Shown: positions 41,999-51,915 of the stretch, in pieces
How the letters are laid out: each line of letters opens with the position of its first letter
How positions within the stretch are numbered: position 1 is the first letter of the stretch
Assembly (NCBI GenBank): GCA_023423045.1
Contig: JAFAGA010000044.1
Coordinates: forward strand, 1 to 64,000
Length of the DNA stretch: 64,000 bases
Direction of reading: 5' to 3'
DNA from: Bacillota bacterium
Lineage (GTDB): Bacteria > Bacillota > Clostridia > Lachnospirales > Lachnospiraceae
Translations under genes and position numbers: made by a program
The notes under the pieces: generated by a model
What the model was told of the DNA's origin: nothing
Seen by the model: only the letters and a program-made list of their open reading frames with translations
Database searches by the model: none

Positions 41999-44900
41999 CT
42001 AATCTATTTTCCCCAGTTTTTCAATACTCTTTTCTGTAATTCGCACATTTTCTTCTTTATATATGGTAATTAAATGTTGAATCAGGTCTTTATCGGCCTT
42101 AACACTCCTACTTTTTGGAAGCTTCTTCATGCATTTTTCCATTTCACAGAAAATGATTACATTGTCGCTGCCATCATATTGCTCCAGCAAATGGTACAGG
42201 GACTGCTCATCCTTTTGAAATTCCTCCAGGCTGGGATATTTGATCCATACCTCCTGGGGTATGCTGTCAAAGGGAATAATCTCCTGACAGATCAGCTTTG
42301 CAGCCTTTTCCTCCTCTGCCGTGACCTTGCCCCGGACAAAGATCTTCTGGTCCTCACTCAGCAGAGCTTTATATTTATCATAATTCTTCGGAAATATTAT
42401 AACCTCAACATTGCCGAATAAATCCTCCAAAGTAATAAATGCCATCATGCTGTTGCTGCGTGTGGTCTTTACCGTCTTCGAGGTGATCATTCCGCCGATG
42501 ATTTCAAAGCTTCCATCCTCAACCCTAGTCCGGTTCGTCTCTTCATCAATATTAAAATCGTTGGAATTTGCCGTTACATTCTTCTTGATCCGATTCTCAT
42601 ATGCCTCCAGAGGATGTCCGCTCACATAGATCCCAAGAACCTCCTTCTCCAGAGCAAGCAGCTGATCCTTGCTGTATTCCGCCGTCTCAGGCATCGTAAG
42701 CTCGTAATCCGTCTTCTCCTCTTCTCCCGCAAAATCAAACAAGGTCATCTGTCCGGTCAGGGCTTTCTTTTTATCCGCCGCAATATCATCCAGTATCCGG
42801 ACATAGTTCATCATCAGCTGCCTCCGGTTCGGATGGAGCTTCGAGAATACCCCCGCCTTAATAAAGCTTTCTACCGTCCTTTTGTTCACCTCTTTGCCGG
42901 AGAGACGGGTCGCAAAATCCTTGAGATTCAGAATCGGGCCATTCTCCCGTTCTGTGACAATCGCTTCGATTACCGGCTTACCCACTCCCTTAATCGCCGA
43001 CAGGGCATAACGGATCGCTCCGTTTGATACGGTAAATACGGAATCCCCTTCGTTGATATCCGGGGGCAGAATCTCGATGCCCATCTGTCTGCAGGTGAAG
43101 ATATATTCGGAAACCTTACCCGGATTATCGATAACGGAGGTCATCAGGGCCGCCATAAATTCCACCGGGTAATGACATTTCAGATACGCAGTCTCATAGG
43201 ATACGATGGCATAGGCGGCGGCATGGGACTTATTAAAGGCATATTTGGCAAAATCCATCATCTCGTCATAGATGTGATTTGCCACCGCTTCCGGTATACC
43301 ATTCTTGATACATCCGGGCACGCCCTCCTCTTCATTGCCGTAGACGAAGCTTTGACGTTCCTTCACCATTACGGCTTCCTTCTTCTTTGACATGGCACGG
43401 CGCACCAGATCGCTTCTTCCTTCGCTGTAGCCTGCCAGATCACGTACAATCTGCATTACCTGCTCCTGATATACAATACAGCCGTAGGTGGGCGACAGGA
43501 TCGGCTCCAGCTGGGGGCATTCATAGGTGATATGTCCGGCTTCATTCTTCCCCTTCACATACTGGGGAATAAATTCCATCGGCCCCGGACGGTAAAGCGC
43601 GATACCCGCTATAATATCCTCCAGATTCCTTGGTTTAAGCTCCTTCATGAAGCTCTTCATTCCGGCACTTTCCAGCTGGAAGATACCTTCCGTCCTGCCG
43701 GAGGATATCAGGTCATATACCTTGGGGTCATTATAATCAATGTTTTTAATATTAAATTGATCGGAAAGGGGCCGGTTCTTATTCACCAGGTTTTCTGCAC
43801 TCTGGATTACCGTCAGAGTTCGCAGACCCAAGAAATCCATTTTCAGAAGTCCCAACTCTTCCAGGGTGGTCATGGTGAACTGGGTGGTAACAGAATCGTC
43901 GGAGGACCTGGAAAGGGGAACATATTCATCCAGGCTTTCCTTACCGATCACCACTCCCGCGGCATGCATGGAGGTATGTCTGGGCAGGCCTTCCAGCCTT
44001 TTGGACATATCGATCAGATATTTTACCTCGCTATTGGTCTCATAGAGGGCATACAGGTCCTTGTTGTTGTCCAGGGCCTTCTGTATTGTAATGCCCAGCT
44101 CTGTGGGAATCATCTTTGCAACCGTATCCACCTGTGCATAAGGCAGATCCAGGGCACGGCCCACATCCCGGATTACCGCTCTCGCCGCCATGGTACCGAA
44201 GGTGACAATCTGAACCACCTTATCCTTGCCATACTTTGCGGCAACGTAGTCTATTACCTCCTGCCGGCGCTCAAAGCAGAAATCAATATCGATATCGGGC
44301 ATGGTGAGACGTTCCGGATTCAGGAAACGTTCAAAGAGCAGATTGTATTTGATCGGGTCAATATCCGTAATCCGAAGGGCATAGGAAACAATGGATCCAG
44401 CCGCACTGCCTCGGCCGGGTCCCACGCTGATATTATTATCTCTGGCGTATTTGATAAAGTCCCACACAATCAGGAAATAATCAACAAATCCCATATCCCG
44501 TATAGTCTGAAGCTCATACTGCATCCGTTCCCGCAATTCTTCCGTAACCGGCTGATACCTCTCCTCAAGCCCCTCCTGGCACAGCCTGGTAAGATACTCA
44601 TAGCCTGTGTAGGGAGCGGGGACCGGATATACGGGCAGCTTATATTCACCGAAGGTAATGGTCACATCACACCGCTTCGCTATCTCATGGGTGTTCTCCA
44701 GCGCTTCCCTGGCATAGGGGAACAGGCTCAGCATCTCCTCGGGAGATTTCAGATAAAACTGCCCTCCTTCATAACGCATCCGGTTTTCATCCGTCACCTT
44801 CTTCTGAGTCTGTATACACAATAAAATATCATGGGGATCCGCATCCTCAGCAAAGGTATAATGGACGTCGTTGGTAGCCACCAGCTTAATCCCGGTCTCC

Positions 44901-45484
44901 TGGGACATGCGGGTCAACGCCTGGTTTACATTCGTTTGCTCCGGGAGTCCATGGTCCTGAAGCTCCAGGAAAAAGTATCCTTCACCGAATACCTCCTGCA
45001 TCCGAAGCGCTGCCGCCTTGGCTTCCGCATAAAAGCCCTTGCTCAAATTGATTGCAACCTCGCCTCCGAGGCAGGCACTGAGGGCAATAATACCTTCATG
45101 ATATTGCTCCAATATCTCATAGTCAATTCTCGGCTTATAATAAAATCCCTCCAAAAATCCCCGGGATACAACTTTCATCAGATTCTGATAGCCGGTATTA
45201 TTCTCTGCCAATAAAATCAGATGGTAATAACGGTCCTCCGAGGCTCCCAGCTCACGGTCCATTCTGGAATTCGGGGCCACATATACCTCACAGCCGATCA
45301 CCGGCTTGATGCCTTCATTAAGGCAGGCTTTATAAAAGTCGATGACACCGTACATAACTCCATGATCTGTAATCGCCAGGCTGTCCATTCCCAGCTCCTT
45401 CGCCCGGTGCACCATCTCTTTAATCTTACCGGAGCCATCCAGCAAGCTGTATTCCGTATGTACATGCAAGTGCGTAAAATTCAT
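41999..45484 (-). CDS. dnaE: DNA polymerase III alpha subunit
   Basis: A 1161-residue replicative polymerase of the DnaE type. The PHP domain is at the N-terminus (FTHLHVHTEYSLLDGSGKI). The polymerase active site has PDIDIDFCFERR (about 395-406) and GPGRGSAAGSIVSYAL. SMHAAGVVI, the PMEFIPQYV region and the C-terminal OB domain (RVEDGSFEIIGGMITSKTVK) follow. It synthesises DNA at the fork, probably alongside PolC elsewhere. It runs into pfkA. Confidence 0.97.
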   Translation of the reverse strand: MNFTHLHVHTEYSLLDGSGKIKEMVHRAKELGMDSLAITDHGVMYGVIDFYKACLNEGIKPVIGCEVYVAPNSRMDRELGASEDRYYHLILLAENNTGYQNLMKVVSRGFLEGFYYKPRIDYEILEQYHEGIIALSACLGGEVAINLSKGFYAEAKAAALRMQEVFGEGYFFLELQDHGLPEQTNVNQALTRMSQETGIKLVATNDVHYTFAEDADPHDILLCIQTQKKVTDENRMRYEGGQFYLKSPEEMLSLFPYAREALENTHEIAKRCDVTITFGEYKLPVYPVPAPYTGYEYLTRLCQEGLEERYQPVTEELRERMQYELQTIRDMGFVDYFLIVWDFIKYARDNNISVGPGRGSAAGSIVSYALRITDIDPIKYNLLFERFLNPERLTMPDIDIDFCFERRQEVIDYVAAKYGKDKVVQIVTFGTMAARAVIRDVGRALDLPYAQVDTVAKMIPTELGITIQKALDNNKDLYALYETNSEVKYLIDMSKRLEGLPRHTSMHAAGVVIGKESLDEYVPLSRSSDDSVTTQFTMTTLEELGLLKMDFLGLRTLTVIQSAENLVNKNRPLSDQFNIKNIDYNDPKVYDLISSGRTEGIFQLESAGMKSFMKELKPRNLEDIIAGIALYRPGPMEFIPQYVKGKNEAGHITYECPQLEPILSPTYGCIVYQEQVMQIVRDLAGYSEGRSDLVRRAMSKKKEAVMVKERQSFVYGNEEEGVPGCIKNGIPEAVANHIYDEMMDFAKYAFNKSHAAAYAIVSYETAYLKCHYPVEFMAALMTSVIDNPGKVSEYIFTCRQMGIEILPPDINEGDSVFTVSNGAIRYALSAIKGVGKPVIEAIVTERENGPILNLKDFATRLSGKEVNKRTVESFIKAGVFSKLHPNRRQLMMNYVRILDDIAADKKKALTGQMTLFDFAGEEEKTDYELTMPETAEYSKDQLLALEKEVLGIYVSGHPLEAYENRIKKNVTANSNDFNIDEETNRTRVEDGSFEIIGGMITSKTVKTTRSNSMMAFITLEDLFGNVEVIIFPKNYDKYKALLSEDQKIFVRGKVTAEEEKAAKLICQEIIPFDSIPQEVWIKYPSLEEFQKDEQSLYHLLEQYDGSDNVIIFCEMEKCMKKLPKSRSVKADKDLIQHLITIYKEENVRITEKSIEKLGKID

Positions 45485-45597
45485 ATTTTCGCCTCCTTCG
45501 CGGCTCAGGTGCCGCAGTAAATCTATCTATAAGCTTTTCTTTTGAATTCTGCCGATCATCTTCATAGTAACATAATTCAACCTTCATCTTTTACAAG

Positions 45598-45810
45598 TCA
45601 AATTAAATTGTAGTGTTCCAGATTAGAAAAAGAACAATCGCCCACAATGTGGTTGACCATGAATATTGGATAGAAACTCCACCCGTACCGGTCAAGTATC
45701 AGAGTTGTCTTTCCATGTATGGCTTCCATCCCCGAAGAATGAAGATCAACGCACCCTGCAACACAATTATCCCATAGTGATATTTTATCATGTTCTTTTC
45801 GTTCTGACAA
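45598..45810 (-). pseudogene. Unidentified short coding remnant
   Basis: A 70-codon open frame from a TTG with no ribosome-binding site (MSERKEHDKISLWDNCVAGC... SNLEHYNLI). The composition (GKTTLILDRYGWSFYPIF) looks protein-like, but no family is recognised, so I treat it as a possible gene remnant in the 499-bp gap between the deacetylase gene and dnaE. The rest of that gap shows only a hairpin at 45848-45903. Confidence 0.3.
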
Positions 45811-45847
45811 CTCTTATGATCTATGCATATTTCCCACCTTCATAACA

Positions 45848-45903
45848 AACAGGTTTCAGACATGCCCGGCGCTAATCTCTCCGTATCATATCCAAAACCT
45901 GTT
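45848..45903 (-). terminator. Hairpin downstream of the deacetylase gene
   Basis: Perfect 9-bp arms AACAGGTTT (45848) and AAACCTGTT (45895) around a 38-base loop. It lies about 80 bp after the stop of the deacetylase gene on its strand. Confidence 0.4.
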
Positions 45904-45983
45904 ATTCTGCAAATCCATTATTTCGGTTCCAACCAACACCGGCATCCGATTTCAACTTCGATAGCTTCGAAGCAGTACACAGC

Positions 45984-47444
45984 CTACCAGTTCATCGGAG
46001 GACGCTCCGGATCAATGATCTCCTCAATGGAGAACAAATCCGCCAGACGCTGCGGGAACTGAAGCATTGCCTGTCCGTCAATGGGCCGTCTTGTCATTCT
46101 GACATAATCCTTCTTAATATGCATCCAGGGCTTGCTGTCCACTCCCAGGTACAAATTAAAGCCGCACTCCTTCAAAAACTTGTATCTCTCACTGGAATAA
46201 TGTCCCATGGTGGTCTCAATATCAACTCCTTTGGGGAAGACGAGGATATCGGTTCCTCCGATCAGAGGGGCCACTTCCTTCAGCCAGCGCTTGGTATCCG
46301 TCTTCAGATGCTCCAGACTGATAGCCCGCATATCCCTATGCCCCCAGCTATGGGAACCCAACTCCCAGCCTGTTGCTTTCAGGGCATCCGCCACTTTCGT
46401 GGCTGCCTCCGCATCCTGGGCATAGGTCGGAGAGGTCTCATCATTGGTCCGGTAACCAAAGATTCCTTCGTAACCGGTAAGAGCCAGAAGACCCTTTGCT
46501 CCCTGATAGGAGAAATCCGGGTGCTCTTCCACAAAGGCATCCAAAAGAGGCACCACATCAAAAGCTCCCGTGACCACGCTTCCATCTGCCTGTATCATCT
46601 CGCAGGTGACCTTTCCGTCCTCACCAATGATCATTTTGGACGCAAAACCATCACCATCCATATATTCATAATAACTGACATCATCTACGGAAAGCACAAA
46701 GGGCTTTGCCCCCGGACGGAGCAGGATCTCATTCTCCACATACCCCATGGTGCCGTCCTCCTGTTTCTCCAGCTTCGTCAGATCCGCCATACTGACAAGA
46801 ACATAGCCATCCTTGTACATTTTATCCATGAGCTTATTAAACTCGGGTATGGTTGCCATATACATATTATAGCCCGTCGATTCGTAATCACCGTCAAAGG
46901 CCCTGGCGTTGTCCGCAACCAGGGAATGGAAGAAAATATGATTCATCTGGGTTACAGAAGTATAGGAGCCTCCAAGGTTCACCAGAGATGCCTGTTCTCC
47001 CTCCAGCCTGGTAATTGCCTCGGATAGTACCGGATATGCCTTGTAGTCTCCTTCGGATCCCTGATATCCTTGCAGCAGCTGGATTGCATCTTCATAATTA
47101 TAGCCCAATGCCAGACGATCTGCCTGAGCAATCAGCTCCTCCCTGTCTTTTACTTCCTTCTTCAGCCTTTCCTGCTCCTCTTGTGCAGCCAGCTCCTCGG
47201 GAGTCTGCTTTTCCTCTTCCTCCTCCTTTACGCCGTTATCGGCCCCCTGTTCCACCGGCGGGCGGTTATTACCCTCTGTATTCTTCCCGCCTTCATCCGC
47301 TTTCATTGTCACATACAGGCGGTAAGCACCAAACAGGGCTAATAATACCACAACCTCCAATACGATAAGAACAACTATTCTGCGTGGTTTTTTTCTTGAA
47401 CCTTTAAGTTCCTGTCCCAACATGTCCAACCTCTTTTCATACAT
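45984..47444 (-). CDS. Membrane-anchored polysaccharide deacetylase
   Basis: A 486-residue envelope protein: a basic start, a membrane helix (about 22-43: RRIVVLIVLEVVVLLALFGA), an acidic coiled-coil-like linker (about 55-110, EEEEEKQTPEELAAQEEQER), and a C-terminal NodB-homology domain. SVDDVSYYEY holds the metal-binding Asp, SHSWGHRDM the two His, and DILVFPKG the later motif. It probably deacetylates peptidoglycan or another wall polymer. The loop with KMIIGEDGKVTCEM is an insertion within the deacetylase fold. Confidence 0.87.
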   Translation of the reverse strand: MYEKRLDMLGQELKGSRKKPRRIVVLIVLEVVVLLALFGAYRLYVTMKADEGGKNTEGNNRPPVEQGADNGVKEEEEEKQTPEELAAQEEQERLKKEVKDREELIAQADRLALGYNYEDAIQLLQGYQGSEGDYKAYPVLSEAITRLEGEQASLVNLGGSYTSVTQMNHIFFHSLVADNARAFDGDYESTGYNMYMATIPEFNKLMDKMYKDGYVLVSMADLTKLEKQEDGTMGYVENEILLRPGAKPFVLSVDDVSYYEYMDGDGFASKMIIGEDGKVTCEMIQADGSVVTGAFDVVPLLDAFVEEHPDFSYQGAKGLLALTGYEGIFGYRTNDETSPTYAQDAEAATKVADALKATGWELGSHSWGHRDMRAISLEHLKTDTKRWLKEVAPLIGGTDILVFPKGVDIETTMGHYSSERYKFLKECGFNLYLGVDSKPWMHIKKDYVRMTRRPIDGQAMLQFPQRLADLFSIEEIIDPERPPMNW

Positions 47445-47675
47445 TATGGAAATCTCTTACGTTATAGTATAGCATAAAAAATGACATAATTCCTTACAAA
47501 TATATTAATTTAGTTTTATGATTTTCATAAGCCTTGGTAGTTTAGAAATCCCCATAATTTATTATTGACTAAAACAAGCTTAATTATTAATGGCAAGCCT
47601 ACAGGCTATGAAAGGTGCTACAGACATACAAAAGAAGGTACGGGTTATCCCTCCGCACCTTCCTGCCTGTGTTCC

Positions 47676-47930
47676 CTATTTACTGCTTAAATATTTTTCT
47701 ATATTCTCAATTGCTGCCTTTTCGTCTGGTCCATCCGCAGTAACCGTAACTGTCTCGCCGGCTGAAATACCCATGCTCATCATACCCATAATACTCTTCG
47801 CATTTACACGCTTATCGTTACTTTCAACATAAATACTGCATTCATACTGGCTTGCGACCTGAACAAGCAATGCGACCGGTCTGGCTTCCAGGCCGGTAGG
47901 GATGTTAATTATAATTTCCTTCGTTATCAT
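47676..47930 (-). CDS. crh: Crh-like HPr protein with Glu15
   Basis: An 84-residue HPr-fold protein. Position 15, the phosphorylatable His in HPr (GLHARP), is Glu here (GLEARPVALLVQVAS), while the regulatory Ser46 is kept (NAKSIMGMMSM). It therefore cannot take PEP-derived phosphate from enzyme I but can be a substrate of HprK, as in Bacillus Crh (which has Gln15). AAGGAGG is nine bases before the ATG at 47930, inside the end of whiA (26-bp overlap). The position after rapZ-whiA also matches crh. Probably a co-regulator of CcpA-type catabolite control. The Glu might mimic phosphohistidine. Confidence 0.9.
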   Translation of the reverse strand: MITKEIIINIPTGLEARPVALLVQVASQYECSIYVESNDKRVNAKSIMGMMSMGISAGETVTVTADGPDEKAAIENIEKYLSSK

Positions 47931-48891
47931 GACTATTTTCCTCCTTATGCTCTCGCAATTGATCTGCAATCATACTTAATTTGCGCAGCCGGTGATTTAC
48001 ACCTGATTTACCGATGGGCGGCCGCAGCATCGCACCCAGCTCCTTCAGGGAAGCCTCCGGATAATCGATCCGTAAGATTGCGATATCCTCCAAACCTTCC
48101 GCCAGATCTCCAAACCCCACAGTATCCCTGATATATAGGATATCCTCCATCTGCTTCGATGCGGCAGTAACTGTTTTATTAATATTCGCCGCCTCACAGT
48201 TCACCTGACGGTTAATGGAATTGCGCATTTCCTTCAGTATTCTTACATTCTCCAAATCCATTAAGGCGATATGAGCCTCCATGACATTCAGAAGATCAAC
48301 AATTTGAGAGCCTTCCTTAATATATACTACATAGTTTTTCTTGCGCATTACTATTTTTGCATCAATCGAAAAGGTCTGTATCATGTCCCTTAATTGCTCG
48401 GCCTTCTCCTGGCTGGCGGTTACCACCTCCAGATGGTAAGCCTTCTTCGGATCGCTCATGGAGCCGGAGGATAAAAATGCGCCGCGGATAAAAGCTCTTT
48501 TGCAGCAAGCACTCCGGGTAACAAGCTGACCGGCTGTTCCAATCCGGCTGCTCCCCTCCGCCGCAGCCTCCAGCGGAAGCTTGGCCGCCTGGCAAATCTT
48601 GATGACATCTTTGGTATTGCGAATAATTAAGGTATAAATACTGCTTTTGTTTTGCCTGGCATTTATTCTTACAGAAATTTCACTACTTATATTAAATGTT
48701 TTTCGTATTAATGTAAAGTACTTTCTTGCGACAACCAGATTTTCTGTCTGCAATTTCAGGTATAGCTTCTCTCCTGACCGGATCAGCTGGCCTTCATAGG
48801 AGCAGATCGCAGACAATTCCGCAAGCCTGCAATGTCTTGCACTGCTTAGCTGTAAAGAAAGTTCTTCCTTCACCTCACTTGAAAATGACAT
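47905..48891 (-). CDS. whiA: WhiA-type DNA-binding protein
   Basis: A 328-residue protein with an N-terminal LAGLIDADG-homing-endonuclease-like domain (MSFSSEVKEELSLQLSSARH; the FIRGAFLSSGSMSDPKKAYHLE region) and a C-terminal helix-turn-helix (YPEASLKELGAMLRPPIGKS GVNHRLRKL, split). In Firmicutes WhiA affects cell division and chromosome segregation. It starts 27 bp after rapZ; yvcK/mgfK, which often lies between them, is absent. The end overlaps the crh-like start. Confidence 0.96.
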   Translation of the reverse strand: MSFSSEVKEELSLQLSSARHCRLAELSAICSYEGQLIRSGEKLYLKLQTENLVVARKYFTLIRKTFNISSEISVRINARQNKSSIYTLIIRNTKDVIKICQAAKLPLEAAAEGSSRIGTAGQLVTRSACCKRAFIRGAFLSSGSMSDPKKAYHLEVVTASQEKAEQLRDMIQTFSIDAKIVMRKKNYVVYIKEGSQIVDLLNVMEAHIALMDLENVRILKEMRNSINRQVNCEAANINKTVTAASKQMEDILYIRDTVGFGDLAEGLEDIAILRIDYPEASLKELGAMLRPPIGKSGVNHRLRKLSMIADQLREHKEENSHDNEGNYN

Positions 48892-48918
48892 ATGAACCTC
48901 CGCCGGGATAATGTCTGT

Positions 48919-49770
48919 TTATCCCTTATCAATATCCCTGTGCTCTATTTTCAGCCCGTATTCTGTCTTAGCCAGCCTGTCCCCCAGCTCATTTACCAGG
49001 GTTACCGAGCGGTGCTTGCCCCCGGTACAGCCGATGCCGACTACCAGTTGGTTTTTTCCCTCTTCGATGTAATGGGGAATCAGAAATCGCAGCATATCCT
49101 CTAATTTATCAATAAACTCTCCGGCTGTCTCGGACTTCATCACATAGTTCCTGACTTCCTCTTCATTTCCTGTTTTTTCTTTAAGCTCAGGAATATAGAA
49201 GGGGTTTGGCAAAAATCTTACATCAAAGACCAGATCTGCATCTGTCGGAATTCCATACTTGAAGCCAAAGGATAAAATTGTAACAAAAAAGTTGCTGAAG
49301 GTTTGATCCTCCAGATATATCTTATTCAGCTGCACCTTCAACTCTCTGGTCAGAAGGTGGCTTGTATCGATAATAACATCTGCTTTTTTCCTCAGGAAAG
49401 CCAGCCTCTCCTGCTCCAGGGCAATTCCCTTTTCCACCCGCTCCAATCCTGACAGGGGGTGGCTTCTTCGGGTCTCCTTATAGCGCTTTACCAGCACCTC
49501 CGGTGTACAATCCAGAAATAATATCTCATACGGAAAGCCCGTCCGCTTCATATCCGTAAGTACGGAATCCAACTCCTTCAGTGCCTGTCCGCTTCGGATA
49601 TCCAGCCCCAAGGCCACTTTGCTCTGGTTTCCCTGTAATATCAGCCTGGCAAACTTCTTAACTAATTGGATCGGCAGATTGTCCACGCAGAAATATCCGA
49701 TATCCTCCAGCATTTTCAGCGCCGAGCTCTTTCCTGCTCCTGACATTCCTGTCACTATTACAAATCTCAT
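48919..49770 (-). CDS. rapZ: RapZ / YvcJ nucleotide-binding protein
   Basis: A 283-residue P-loop protein. Walker A GMSGAGKSSALK at residue 8-19, FVCVDNLP-type region (YFCVDNLPIQLV), RSHPLSGLERVEKGI, and the C-terminal GCTGGKHRSV that binds glucosamine-6-phosphate or nucleotides in relatives. In enterics it directs glmS small RNA decay; in Bacillus (YvcJ) it affects competence. It is in the murB-rapZ-whiA-crh run, linking wall-precursor supply and sugar state. Confidence 0.96.
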   Translation of the reverse strand: MRFVIVTGMSGAGKSSALKMLEDIGYFCVDNLPIQLVKKFARLILQGNQSKVALGLDIRSGQALKELDSVLTDMKRTGFPYEILFLDCTPEVLVKRYKETRRSHPLSGLERVEKGIALEQERLAFLRKKADVIIDTSHLLTRELKVQLNKIYLEDQTFSNFFVTILSFGFKYGIPTDADLVFDVRFLPNPFYIPELKEKTGNEEEVRNYVMKSETAGEFIDKLEDMLRFLIPHYIEEGKNQLVVGIGCTGGKHRSVTLVNELGDRLAKTEYGLKIEHRDIDKG

Positions 49771-49880
49771 ATTCTTCTCCTATTCAAGGGCCAAGCCGTT
49801 CTGCCTGCATTCCCAAGGTTGCTTACCTTTTTTTGCCGGCAGAATGCATACTGTGGCAGCCCTATTTGTCAAAGACTTGC

Positions 49881-50801
49881 TTATTGCGGAAAATCTCCCA
49901 GGAATTTGACCTCCGGTTCTAATCTCACACCGTACTTTTCCTCCACAATCCGGATCACGTCCCGTATCAAGGCGCGAAACTCCTCCGCAGTGGCATCCTC
50001 TTTATTAATCATAAAGCCGCAATGCTTCTCTGATACCGCTGCTCCTCCGATTTGATAGCCCCTGAGCCCCGCATCATTGATCAGCTTTCCTGCAAAATTA
50101 TCCGGCGGGCGTTTAAAGGTGCTTCCGGCACTGTATTTGTCCAGCGGCTGCTTCTCCCTCCTCTGTGCGTTCAGATTACTCATCTTCTGCCGTATCTGCT
50201 GCTGATCACCGTCAGCCAGCCGGATATCGGCTTCCAGAAGGATATACTTCTCCTTCTGCAATATGCTTGTGCGATAACCAAGCTCCAGCTCCTCCAGGGC
50301 GAGTTCCTTCCTATTCCCTTCCGAATCCAGCATTCGGGCCGCAATAAGACATTGCTTCATCTCACCATCATATGCCCCCGCATTCATCGTAACGGCACCG
50401 CCCAGGGTTCCGGGTATTCCTGAAGCAAATTCAAAGCCTGTCAGGCTGTGTTCGGCGGCAACATTGGCCAGCCTGGATAAAAGTACTCCGGCCTGAGCTG
50501 TAATAACACCTTGCTCTTTCACCCAAACCCGGGAGAAATTCTCCCCCAGCTGAACAATCACCCCGCGAAATCCAAGGTCGGACACCAGAAGATTGCTGCC
50601 GTTTCCCATGATATAAAAGGGAACTTCCGCCTTCTTACACAGGCTCAGAATGGTCTTTACCTCTTCCGCCAGCGCCGGTGTAACAAAGTAATCTGCCTTC
50701 CCTCCGATATGCAGGGAGGTGTGGTATTTCATCGGTTCGTCTCTGAGGATGTGCTCCTTAGGTACAGCAGTTATTAACTCACGATAAAATAAATCCTCCA
50801 A
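49881..50801 (-). CDS. murB: UDP-N-acetylenolpyruvoylglucosamine reductase
   Basis: A 306-residue FAD enzyme making UDP-N-acetylmuramic acid for peptidoglycan. FAD-binding PFYIMGNGSNLLVSDLGF, GIPGTLGGAVTMNAGAYD, and the catalytic-Ser region YSAGSTFKRP are seen, with LEPEVKFLGDF at the end (type IIa length). The start is set at TTG 50801 because GGGAGG lies six bases upstream; the frame stays open nine codons more to another TTG. It is co-directional with rapZ, 110 bp away. Confidence 0.95.
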   Translation of the reverse strand: MEDLFYRELITAVPKEHILRDEPMKYHTSLHIGGKADYFVTPALAEEVKTILSLCKKAEVPFYIMGNGSNLLVSDLGFRGVIVQLGENFSRVWVKEQGVITAQAGVLLSRLANVAAEHSLTGFEFASGIPGTLGGAVTMNAGAYDGEMKQCLIAARMLDSEGNRKELALEELELGYRTSILQKEKYILLEADIRLADGDQQQIRQKMSNLNAQRREKQPLDKYSAGSTFKRPPDNFAGKLINDAGLRGYQIGGAAVSEKHCGFMINKEDATAEEFRALIRDVIRIVEEKYGVRLEPEVKFLGDFPQ

Positions 50802-50887
50802 AATATCCCTCCCAAGCAAGGCATACAAAAGCCACCGCGTGATCGGTCGACTCTTGCATGCCAGGTAGTTAGCTTCTCTCTTATAGT

Positions 50888-51829
50888 TTATGCTATGATC
50901 AGCTTTGCTGCTCCATAAATTCCGGCATCATTGCCCAGGGTGGCAAGCTTGAATTCCTTGTTCTTTAAGGATTCGATCACATATCCATTATAATACTTTT
51001 TAATGGTTTCCGTCAGAATCTCTCCCGCCATGGATACACCGCCGCCGATAACGAATGCTTCCGGATCCACGACATGAGCTATATGGGATAGCGCAAGCCC
51101 TAAATAATTGCAGGCCTTATCAACAACCGCAAGAGCGATCTTATCCCCTGCCTTGGCATGGTCAAAGACCATTTTGGCACTGATTTCTTCCTTGCCGCGA
51201 AGAGAGGAGGCTTCCTCTGATTCATTTAAAAACTTCTTTGCCAGTTTTACGATACCGGTTGCTGAAGCGTACTGCTCCAGGCAGCCCATTTTTCCACAGC
51301 CGCAGTGGTCCGTCTTCTCATCGCCATTTACATGGATGTGGCCGATTTCACCTGCCGCACCAATGCTTCCTGAAAGTATATGTCCGTTCAGGATAATGCC
51401 GCCGCCCACGCCGGTACCGAGGGTAGCAAGAACGAGGCTGCGATAGCCTTTTCCTCCGCCCATCCAATATTCGCCCATGGCAGCCACATTGGCATCATTT
51501 CCCGCTTTCACTTTAAGCCCTGTCATCTCGGACATTTCTCTCTCAATATTGAAATTGGCCAGTCCAAGATTCGCCAGCATTAATACCTGTCCGTCGTCCG
51601 TCACCGGTCCGGGAATTCCGACGCCGACTCCAACCACACTTTCTTCGGGAAGCTTCAGTTCTTCGATTTTATTCCTGATGAATTTGGCTACATCCCGGAG
51701 AATGTCCTTACCATCCTCTGTTCTTTGGGTAGAAAAATCCCATTTGTGAAGAAGCTTGCCCTCCGTGTTAAATAATCCCGCTTTTACAGCAGTTCCTCCG
51801 ATATCAATTCCAAAGCATACCTTTTCCAT
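50888..51829 (-). CDS. glcK: ROK-family glucokinase
   Basis: A 313-residue sugar kinase. The phosphate loop GIDIGGTAVKAGLF (residue 7 on) and LGTGVGGGIILNG are ATP sites; the ROK zinc motif CGCGKMGCLEQYAS (about 175-188) has its three Cys, with GHIHVN upstream supplying His. It phosphorylates glucose to feed glycolysis, so a partner of PfkA in the same window, and sits between hprK and murB, tying carbon sensing with amino-sugar supply. Confidence 0.93.
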   Translation of the reverse strand: MEKVCFGIDIGGTAVKAGLFNTEGKLLHKWDFSTQRTEDGKDILRDVAKFIRNKIEELKLPEESVVGVGVGIPGPVTDDGQVLMLANLGLANFNIEREMSEMTGLKVKAGNDANVAAMGEYWMGGGKGYRSLVLATLGTGVGGGIILNGHILSGSIGAAGEIGHIHVNGDEKTDHCGCGKMGCLEQYASATGIVKLAKKFLNESEEASSLRGKEEISAKMVFDHAKAGDKIALAVVDKACNYLGLALSHIAHVVDPEAFVIGGGVSMAGEILTETIKKYYNGYVIESLKNKEFKLATLGNDAGIYGAAKLIIA

Positions 51830-51915
51830 TATATTATCCCCTTTCTTTCACCTTATTATTTGTTACAGTTCAGGCTGCGACATTCTGAATGTAATTATTT
51901 TTTGGTTCCTTCTCT

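Noticed and set aside
43532..44824. 430-codon open frame opposite dnaE
   Set aside because: Antisense shadow of the polymerase gene with unlikely composition (many His, Gln, Ile runs).
46119..47027. 302-codon open frame opposite the polysaccharide deacetylase gene
   Set aside because: Shadow of a gene with visible catalytic motifs; no start signal.
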